From Flectobacillus sp. BAB-3569 (lineage in GTDB: Bacteria; Bacteroidota; Bacteroidia; Cytophagales; Spirosomataceae), in the NCBI RefSeq assembly GCF_002270355.1, contig NZ_NJFZ01000033.1, positions 1-64,000 on the forward strand: a DNA stretch of 64,000 nt, in the 5' to 3' direction. Both the position numbers and the translations under genes were made by a program. The stretch's first letter is position 1. Each line of letters opens with the position of its first letter. Shown here in pieces: positions 53,869 to 61,339 of this stretch. The notes beneath the pieces were generated by a model, which worked only from the letters and a program-made list of their open reading frames with translations, was not told the DNA's origin and did no database searches.

Positions 53869-55575
53869 TTAGTAACCAGGGTTTTGTTTGTATAGCCCAT
53901 TGGTAAAGGTAATTTCTGCTTGTGGAATAGGTAAGTACTCATCACGACCTGCGGTAAATTTGGCAGTATTCAAGAAGGTACGTCTGGTTTTTTCCTTATT
54001 GATATAGGCATTCAACGTAGGTTCGGCAATACCCCAACGAACTAAGTCAAAGAAGCGAGGACCTTCAGTAGCAAACTCCATACGACGTTCCCACTGTAAA
54101 GCTTTGCGTGCATAAGCTTGTGTCCAGCCTGTGGTGGTGTATTCTTTTACCAAATACTTCGAAGCAAAAGTTCCATCAGCCTTTTTCAGTCTACCAGTAC
54201 TTTCTGCGGCACGTTTTCTTACTATATTGATAAGAGGCAATGCGCTTGCTTGTTGTCCCAATTCGATATAGGCTTCTGCTTGCATTAACAAAATATCGTC
54301 GTAGCGCAAAATATCGTAGTTTTTAGCAGTTCCCATAAATGGCCCAAGTTTGAAATACGAGGAACTACTTGCCAACTGTTGAGCACGCATCGAGTGAAAA
54401 TTTCCGTAAACCCCTGCATCACGCACCCAACTATTACTAAATGGCTTGGTGTTATCGTATTTGTACGGGTGACCATCGATACCTACGGTGTGGTCAAGAC
54501 GAGGGTCGACTGTAGCGGTGGTCAAGTCAATATTCGAATCGTTGAAAGTATCAAACTTTGGCAAACCATTTTCGTCTGTGGCATGGGCATTTACCAAGTT
54601 TTGACTTGGCGCATGGAATCCGCAACAGCCATACTGAGGTGCTCCGTGAGGATAATTTAACCCATCTTCAAAATTCAAGCGTCCAGAAGTCGTACCGTCA
54701 TTTATCGTAAACTGAATAGCAAAAATCGATTCAGAACCATTTTCGGTTTCTGCCAAAAAGTTATCAGCAATATCTTTATTCAAACTGTATTTACCTGAAG
54801 AAATTACTGCTTGTGTTAAAGTAACCACTTCTTGCAAACGAGTTTTATTGATGTTTACAACTTGGTGATTTTCATTTTGTTCATAAGCTTGGTACAAACG
54901 CAATTTTGCCAAATAGGCCTGAGCCGCCACTTTATTGGCACGACCCAATTCTGGCTGAGAGCTTGGAAGGTTATCAATGGCAAACTGAAAATCTGCCGCA
55001 ATTTTATTCCATGATTCCTCATTACTTAGGTTATTTGAAACCTTTAAGATTTCTTCTGCTGAAGCATTTTCGTCAAAAATGGGAATATTTTTATACAAAA
55101 GCTTCATTGTAAAATAGCTATGTGCACGTAAGAAACGAAGTTCGGCCAAGCGAGTCTTTTTGTTAGGATAGCTAGCTTCGCTAAGTGAGTTTACCGCACG
55201 CAATGCCACATTACATCTTGAAATCGACTTAAATAGATTTTGCCAAGTACGAGTTACAAAAGCATTGATAGAAGGCGTAACGAGATTATAATGCTCAATG
55301 GCATCGATTTCGCCAACGTCACCTGTACCGCCACCGCCTTTGTAGGCATCATCGGAGCGTACACTTCCGTAGACCCAGTTACTATAAATCGGTCCAATCA
55401 TGTCGCCATTGCCGATAGCGGCATAAGCGGCGGTTACTAAGCCTTCCACAGCTGTAGGAGATGTTAAATCAGATGAGGACAGCACACCTTTTGGTGTATA
55501 ATCAAGGGCATCTTTACACGAGTTCATGGTAAGTAAGCCAGTGACAAATAAGAGGGAAAATATTTTTCTTTTCAT
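53869..55575 (-). CDS. SusD/RagB-family nutrient-binding lipoprotein
   Basis: 568 residues. A lipoprotein signal ends at C20 (LLTMNSCKD), anchoring it on the outside of the outer membrane. SusD pattern: DYTPKGVLSSSDLTSP, the TPR-like helices (LRFLRAHSYFTMKLLYKNIP, KVAAQAYLAKLRLYQAYEQN) and the C-terminal LQWERRMEFATEGPRFFDLV with the final TNGLYKQNPGY. Forms the lid on the adjacent SusC barrel and binds oligosaccharide. It lies 85 bp downstream of susC on the same strand, last gene of the locus within the window. Confidence 0.95.
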   Translation of the reverse strand: MKRKIFSLLFVTGLLTMNSCKDALDYTPKGVLSSSDLTSPTAVEGLVTAAYAAIGNGDMIGPIYSNWVYGSVRSDDAYKGGGGTGDVGEIDAIEHYNLVTPSINAFVTRTWQNLFKSISRCNVALRAVNSLSEASYPNKKTRLAELRFLRAHSYFTMKLLYKNIPIFDENASAEEILKVSNNLSNEESWNKIAADFQFAIDNLPSSQPELGRANKVAAQAYLAKLRLYQAYEQNENHQVVNINKTRLQEVVTLTQAVISSGKYSLNKDIADNFLAETENGSESIFAIQFTINDGTTSGRLNFEDGLNYPHGAPQYGCCGFHAPSQNLVNAHATDENGLPKFDTFNDSNIDLTTATVDPRLDHTVGIDGHPYKYDNTKPFSNSWVRDAGVYGNFHSMRAQQLASSSSYFKLGPFMGTAKNYDILRYDDILLMQAEAYIELGQQASALPLINIVRKRAAESTGRLKKADGTFASKYLVKEYTTTGWTQAYARKALQWERRMEFATEGPRFFDLVRWGIAEPTLNAYINKEKTRRTFLNTAKFTAGRDEYLPIPQAEITFTNGLYKQNPGY

Positions 55576-55660
55576 GAGTTTTGTAGGGGGATGGGCTATC
55601 AGTCTTGAGCTATCAGCTATTTAATTCATAAGCTCATGGCTGAATGCCTATGGCTGAAAA

Positions 55661-58600
55661 CTAAAACGATGCATTTACACCGAATGTGAATGTTTGTGGA
55701 ATGGGTACAGGGTTGATGTCGATACGCTCAGGGTCTGGACCTTGGTAGCTTTTGCTTTTGAACCAGAATAAGTTTTCGCCCATTACGTACACACGTAGCT
55801 TTGAGAAAACAGCTTTTGGTGTAAGCGTATAACCCACTTGAACATTACGCATTTTGAAGTACGAAGTATTTACCATAAAATAGTCCGAAGTACGAGTCTC
55901 GTTGTTGTTGTCCTTCAAGGTAAGCGCTGGCACTGTTGTATTGGTGTTTTGAGGTGTCCAAGCATCGAATACACCAGGGCCTACGTTTTCACGGCTACGC
56001 ATGAGATTGTTATAAGTCGTGTACACATCAAAACCTGTACGTCCCGCTATACCCGAACCAAACAAGGACAGGTCAAAGTTTTTGTAAGTCATGTCAAAAC
56101 GAATACCGTATTCCAATGCTGGCAAAGTAGTACCAATCCAAGTGCGGTCAAGGTCGTCGATTTTACCATCATTATTAATATCTACATAGCGAATACGTCC
56201 TGGGGCAGCACCTACTTGCTGTGGCGCAGCATCTACCTCAGCTTGCGACTGGAATAAACCCGCAGTTTTGTATCCAAAAATATCAAATTGTGAATGTCCG
56301 ATAATAGTGCTTACTAAGTTACCGGGATAGGCTGGGCGAACTTCTTCAGGTAATTCAGTGATTTTATCTCTAAAATGAGCAAAGTTGGCTGATACATTAT
56401 ACTTCAAACCGTTGTTTACTTCACCATGATAACCCAATACCAATTCCCAACCCTTGTTTGATTTAGAAGCACCGTTTACTGCTTTGGTTTGACCTTCACC
56501 AAGCGTTGCTGCTACTGGAGGAGTAATTAAAATACCTGTAGTTTGACGAGTAAAGTAGTCGATTGAACCAAAGAATTTATTGTTTAAAAAGGCAAAGTCG
56601 ACACCTGCGTTTACTTCGTCTGTAGTTTCCCACTTCAAACCTGCGTTGGCTGCTTGTGTTTGTACAAAGCCCGATGGCAAAGTACCTGTATTAGCTCCAG
56701 ACAAAGAGTACGCCGTTCCAATGTTCATGTATTGCTCCCAGAAACCACCTACCAATTGGGCTTGCGTAGTACCATAGCGAGTGTCAAACAAACCAAAACG
56801 AGCAATATCTCCAATTTGTTGATTACCTACACGACCAATGCCTGCACGAAGTTTTAGTTCAGAAACAGTATTATTATTTTTCAAGAAATCTTCTTTATCC
56901 AATTTCCAACCCAATGATGCCGCAGGGAAAATACCATAGCGGTTGTCAGTACCAAATCTTGATGAACCGTCACGACGAACTGTCAATGCTGCCAAATATT
57001 TATCGCTGTAAGTATAATCTACACGACCGAATTGTGAGAAAAGGATATTACCTGTTACGTTACCCGTAAGTGTTGTGTTACCAGTACCAGCACTTAAGGT
57101 AAAATAGTCTTCGTTTTGTAAGGCATATCCTTCTTTTTTCAAGAATTGCGTATTGAGTGTTGTTTTGATATATTCTGTACCTAATAAGAATTTGAATTGA
57201 TGTTTGTCATTCAAATCCCAGTTATAGCGAAGGGTATTTGACCAAGTTAAACTCAAATATTGGTTTTGGTCAAAGGTCAAACTATTTGTAGTACGGTTAA
57301 AAGCTCCTTCTGAGAATGTTGGCGTAATAATCTTGTTTTGGTAACTAGCGTTATCTGCTCCTAAATTGGTTTTGAAGAACAAGTTTTTGATAGGTTGTAC
57401 TTCAATAAAGATATTACCGAAAGTACTCAAGCGATTAGCATTGTTCCATTTCGCAATATCCTGCATGTGGAGTGGGTTGTTACGGTCAGAATAACCACCA
57501 CCTGAAGCACCTGCATACGTCACACCGTCTTTTTGGTACACAGGAATAGTTGGTACCAAACTCACAGCCAAACCTGTAGTAGTTGCACCACCCAAGTCAG
57601 TAGCCGTTAGGGTCTCGTTAGAATTAGCCACGCGAAGGTTTAAGCCAATACGAACTTTATCGTTGAAGGCACGAGTCATGGCGTTGATACTTCCGCTCAA
57701 ACGGTCATAATTGGTAAAACGAAGCATACCAGTGTTTTTTAACTGACCAAAGTTTACCTCCAACGATGACGTTTTATTACCTGTCGAAATGGTAAAGTCG
57801 TTGCGAGTTACTACGCCCATTTTGTACATCACCGACTGCCAATCTGTATCGCCAACAGGTGTGTTTGGGTCGCCGCCCACGAAAGGTTTTGGCGTAACGC
57901 TATTGAGTATAGGATTGCTAAAGTTTTTGTTCCAATCAAAATTATAAATCTCACCATATCCCGAAGCAGGATCTTGTCCATCGTTGATGGATGCTTGCCA
58001 AAGGGCTCTACCGCGGTCAACGGCATTGAGCATTTTGAAGCGCATTGCTTTTTCTGACTGGAAAGAAACACTGCTGTTGAACTGAAACTCTACTTTTCCA
58101 TTGGTATCTCCACCATTTTTTGTCGTTACGATAATTACCCCGTTGGACGCACGAGCACCATAGATAGATTCAGCCGAAGCATCCTTCAATACCTGTACCG
58201 ATTCGATATTGGTTGGGCTAATATTCTGAAAAACTTCTGGACGTGTTGTCGGAATACCGTCGATGATGTACAATGGGTCATTATTGCCCAAGGTATTAGC
58301 ACCACGAATCAAAATACGGCTGTTTGAGCCATTAGGCGAGCCATCTTTTTCGATATACAAACCAGCCACACGGCCTTGCAAAGCTTGCATTGGGTTACCA
58401 GAACTAATATTTTTGAGCGGTTTCATATCTACCACTGCAACCGAGCCTGTGAGGTCCTGCTTGCGTGAAGATGTATAACCTACCACAACAACTTCGTTGA
58501 GCTGATTGCTAGATTCAAGGGCAATAACCAAACTGCTTTGTGTGCCAATAGTAACTGTTTGTGCGGTATAACCAACATAAGAAACCGTCAAACTTTTGGC

Positions 58601-58807
58601 TGTTTCAGGAACCGTCAACGTAAAATAGCCCTCTGCATTGGTAGAGGCTCCTTTAGTAGTGCCTGTGATTTGGATATTGGCTCCAATGAGCGCTTCTTTG
58701 GTGTCGGCAGCAATGACTTTACCAGAAATACTGCGCTGTTGTGCAAGCGATTGCTGGGAAAGTCCCAACATCGACAAGAGGAAAAAGAGTAATAAATTTT
58801 TTCTCAT
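55661..58807 (-). CDS. SusC/RagA-family TonB-dependent outer-membrane transporter
   Basis: 1048 residues. Signal peptide 1-23; a CarboxypepD_reg-like domain (about 25-100, ISGKVIAADTKEALIGANIQ); TonB box region; plug domain with ALQGRVAGLYIEKDGSPN, DPLYIIDGIP and the hallmark LKDASAESIYGARASNGVII; then a 22-strand barrel ending in FTFGVNASF. Imports oligosaccharides with TonB energy, lidded by the adjacent SusD. The 99-bp spacer upstream carries a family D fragment (GGACAAAGTGGCAAAGGCAC). Part of the PUL with kinase, porter and hybrid regulator. Confidence 0.96.
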   Translation of the reverse strand: MRKNLLLFFLLSMLGLSQQSLAQQRSISGKVIAADTKEALIGANIQITGTTKGASTNAEGYFTLTVPETAKSLTVSYVGYTAQTVTIGTQSSLVIALESSNQLNEVVVVGYTSSRKQDLTGSVAVVDMKPLKNISSGNPMQALQGRVAGLYIEKDGSPNGSNSRILIRGANTLGNNDPLYIIDGIPTTRPEVFQNISPTNIESVQVLKDASAESIYGARASNGVIIVTTKNGGDTNGKVEFQFNSSVSFQSEKAMRFKMLNAVDRGRALWQASINDGQDPASGYGEIYNFDWNKNFSNPILNSVTPKPFVGGDPNTPVGDTDWQSVMYKMGVVTRNDFTISTGNKTSSLEVNFGQLKNTGMLRFTNYDRLSGSINAMTRAFNDKVRIGLNLRVANSNETLTATDLGGATTTGLAVSLVPTIPVYQKDGVTYAGASGGGYSDRNNPLHMQDIAKWNNANRLSTFGNIFIEVQPIKNLFFKTNLGADNASYQNKIITPTFSEGAFNRTTNSLTFDQNQYLSLTWSNTLRYNWDLNDKHQFKFLLGTEYIKTTLNTQFLKKEGYALQNEDYFTLSAGTGNTTLTGNVTGNILFSQFGRVDYTYSDKYLAALTVRRDGSSRFGTDNRYGIFPAASLGWKLDKEDFLKNNNTVSELKLRAGIGRVGNQQIGDIARFGLFDTRYGTTQAQLVGGFWEQYMNIGTAYSLSGANTGTLPSGFVQTQAANAGLKWETTDEVNAGVDFAFLNNKFFGSIDYFTRQTTGILITPPVAATLGEGQTKAVNGASKSNKGWELVLGYHGEVNNGLKYNVSANFAHFRDKITELPEEVRPAYPGNLVSTIIGHSQFDIFGYKTAGLFQSQAEVDAAPQQVGAAPGRIRYVDINNDGKIDDLDRTWIGTTLPALEYGIRFDMTYKNFDLSLFGSGIAGRTGFDVYTTYNNLMRSRENVGPGVFDAWTPQNTNTTVPALTLKDNNNETRTSDYFMVNTSYFKMRNVQVGYTLTPKAVFSKLRVYVMGENLFWFKSKSYQGPDPERIDINPVPIPQTFTFGVNASF

Positions 58808-58906
58808 TATTTTAGGATTTATTAGTTAAAGATTTTTGAGGGACAAAGTGGCAAAGGCACAAAGTCATCGAGTGTTTCTATGTCGAAGAGATACATTAGT
58901 CCTCTA

Positions 58907-59818
58907 TCACATAGTCACATTTATTTTATTGGTTTGCGCCTTTTTCGTTAAACATTTTTCAATACTTTCTTCAGAAATAAATGGCGTAGCACCGTGATGC
59001 GTAGCTACCAAAGCTCCCACTGCACAGGCTTTTTGTAGGGCATATTCGTAGTTGTCATTTTGTAAAAAACTAGAAAGAAAACTCGCCAAAAATGAATCGC
59101 CACTACCGATGGTATCACATACCTCTACAGGAAAACCTTCGCTTCGATAATACAAACCTTGATGATAAAGCACTGCACCGTCGGCACCCAGTGTGACACA
59201 TATTGTCTTGAGTTGAAAATGTGTCGCTAACCTTGAAATTTGTTCTTCAATAGTATTTTCTACAAAAAACCAAGAGCAGATTTCGGCTAACTCATGATGA
59301 TTGAGCTTGACCATATCAGCTTGTGTCATCAGATACGAAAGCGTAGTGGTATCATAATACGGCGGTCGGAGATTCACATCTAGTACTTTGAATTTGGCTA
59401 CTTGTAAAAGCTCTTTTAGGGTTTCAAAACTCTGAGGTGAGCGGGCAGATAAACTTCCAAATACCAAACAATCAGCTTGAACAACAGTGTCTAAGGCAAG
59501 TGGTTCAGACTGGATGTAGTCCCATGCCACAGGTTTGACGATTTTGTAAGTCACATTGCTTTTGTCATCCATATTGACTTTTACAACACCTGTCAAATGG
59601 GTATTCCCTTGTTGAATGAGTTGACAGTTAAGTTCTTTACTTTTGACAAATTCGATTAACTCTTTGCCTAGGTCATCGCTCCCGATACGACTGATAATAG
59701 ATACCTGATGACCAAAATGTTTGAGGTGAATAGCTACATTCATAGGAGCACCACCAGGGATTTTTCCACTCGGAAGCATATCCCAAAGCATCTCGCCAAA
59801 GCATACAAATTGTTTCAT
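58907..59818 (-). CDS. PfkB-family sugar kinase (probable fructokinase)
   Basis: 303 residues. Ribokinase-fold motifs: N-terminal GGAPMNVAIHLKHFGHQV, and the C-terminal DTIGSGDSFLASFLSSFL with the catalytic-base Asp and anion hole (usual form GxGD). FGEMLWDMLPSGKIPGGAPM is close to fructokinases of Bacteroides fructan loci. Phosphorylates the imported monosaccharide, probably fructose, at the cytoplasmic face. It starts 12 bp after the sugar-porter stop, so the two are co-transcribed. Confidence 0.88.
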   Translation of the reverse strand: MKQFVCFGEMLWDMLPSGKIPGGAPMNVAIHLKHFGHQVSIISRIGSDDLGKELIEFVKSKELNCQLIQQGNTHLTGVVKVNMDDKSNVTYKIVKPVAWDYIQSEPLALDTVVQADCLVFGSLSARSPQSFETLKELLQVAKFKVLDVNLRPPYYDTTTLSYLMTQADMVKLNHHELAEICSWFFVENTIEEQISRLATHFQLKTICVTLGADGAVLYHQGLYYRSEGFPVEVCDTIGSGDSFLASFLSSFLQNDNYEYALQKACAVGALVATHHGATPFISEESIEKCLTKKAQTNKINVTM

Positions 59819-59830
59819 TTGAAATAGGGT

Positions 59831-61159
59831 TTAATGAGCTAAAACGATTATTTCAGAATTTTCGAGACTCGTTCCTTTGGTTTCAGGCATGATTTTCCAA
59901 GCAAAAAATCCTTGAAGTACCATCATCAGAGCAAAAAAGCTAAAGGTGATGCCTCCGCCGAGGGTTTCGGCCAAATAGGGAAAGGTAAAGGTGATGATGG
60001 CTGCCAGTATCCAGTGGGTGAAACTCCCAATGGCTTGTCCATACGCTCGAACCTCGTTGGGAAATATTTCGGCAATGAATACCCAAATCACAGCGCCTTG
60101 CGAAAAGCCAAAGAATCCAATAAATAAGAAGAGGTAAAAAGGAACCCAAAGGCTATTGCCTCCCAAATAGAAAGACTGTGCCACCAATACTAAGGCTACT
60201 ACCAAGCCAATGGAACCCCAACGCATAAGCGCTCGGCGTCCGAATTTATCGATTATGGCAATGCCTAAAAGCGTTGAAAGCAAGTTGACTAAGCCTATTC
60301 CTGCCGATGATAGGAGAGAGGAGTCTTTGCCCAGTCCCGACATTTCGAAAATGCGGGGAGCAAAATAAATAATAGCATTAATGCCAGAAACTTGATTAAA
60401 CACCGCAAATAGTACCGACAAGGTCAGCGGACGACGATAAGCAGGTTGCCAAAGTAGGCTGAATTTGCTTTTGCCTTGTGATTGAGCATTTTCTTGAATT
60501 TGGGCTAAAATTTTATCTGCATTTTGTGCATCGATTGTTTCAAGAATCGTTTTGGCTGTTTGAAAATCCTTTTTTACCAATACCAACCACCGTGGACTTT
60601 CAGGAATGAGTAGAACCGTAACGATGAATAAGATAGAAGGTAAAGCTTGAATACCGAGCATCCAGCGCCAAGCTTCTGTAAATACTTCGGATAAAAGAAA
60701 GTTGGATAAATACGCCATTAGGATGCCCAGTACCACATTGAACTGAAACATGGCAACCAATCGACCTCTTTTGCTAGGAGGTGCAATTTCGGAAATATAC
60801 ATAGGGGCTACCACCGAAGAAATCCCTACGCCCAGCCCGCCTAAAAATCTAAACAACAAGAAGATACTCCAATTGGGCGCAAAAGCAGTACCTAAAGCGG
60901 CAACCAAGTAAAAAATAGCGATTAATAATAAGGTAAAACGACGACCGTATTGTTGTGCAGGAATACCCCCCAACAATGAACCCAATACGGTTCCTATTAA
61001 AGCAATCGAAACCGTAAGTCCATGCTCAAATACATTGAGGTTCCAGAGGTGTTGGAGGGTTTGTTCTACGCCCGAAATAACTGCAGTGTCGAAGCCAAAT
61101 AGGAAGCCTCCTAACGCAGCAGACAACGACCATAATACTAGTTTTAAATTCTGATTCAT
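59831..61159 (-). CDS. Sugar porter, MFS (probable fructose/hexose importer)
   Basis: 442 residues, 12 membrane helices. Sugar-porter signatures: GGFLFGFDTAVISGVEQTL, QYGRRFTLLLIA (loop 2-3 RxGRR), PESPRWLVLVKK, DKFGRRALMRWG and the end PETKGTSLE. Such proton symporters or facilitators move hexoses across the inner membrane. First gene of the two-gene unit with the kinase; a TAATTTTG -7 box is 26 bp upstream. In the context of SusC/SusD and the hybrid sensor it would deliver the monosaccharide released in the periplasm. Confidence 0.93.
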   Translation of the reverse strand: MNQNLKLVLWSLSAALGGFLFGFDTAVISGVEQTLQHLWNLNVFEHGLTVSIALIGTVLGSLLGGIPAQQYGRRFTLLLIAIFYLVAALGTAFAPNWSIFLLFRFLGGLGVGISSVVAPMYISEIAPPSKRGRLVAMFQFNVVLGILMAYLSNFLLSEVFTEAWRWMLGIQALPSILFIVTVLLIPESPRWLVLVKKDFQTAKTILETIDAQNADKILAQIQENAQSQGKSKFSLLWQPAYRRPLTLSVLFAVFNQVSGINAIIYFAPRIFEMSGLGKDSSLLSSAGIGLVNLLSTLLGIAIIDKFGRRALMRWGSIGLVVALVLVAQSFYLGGNSLWVPFYLFLFIGFFGFSQGAVIWVFIAEIFPNEVRAYGQAIGSFTHWILAAIITFTFPYLAETLGGGITFSFFALMMVLQGFFAWKIMPETKGTSLENSEIIVLAH

Positions 61160-61184
61160 GATAGACTGTTGAATTTTGATGAAC

Positions 61185-61192
61185 CAAAATTA
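61185..61192 (-). promoter_or_regulatory. Possible -7 element of the porter-kinase operon
   Basis: Minus-strand TAATTTTG, 26 bp upstream of the porter ATG; no TTG at the expected spacing, as is usual for activator-dependent promoters. Confidence 0.4.
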
Positions 61193-61339
61193 GACTAAAC
61201 TATAGGCCTTTATTGTCAGTTTTCTTTCAAAGAGTTTTATAATTGATACATTGGTGTAATGTATTGATAATTAGATATTTATATTATTTTTTAAAAATAA
61301 ATTTATTGCTTATGTTGCATAGATTCAAATAATGTTACA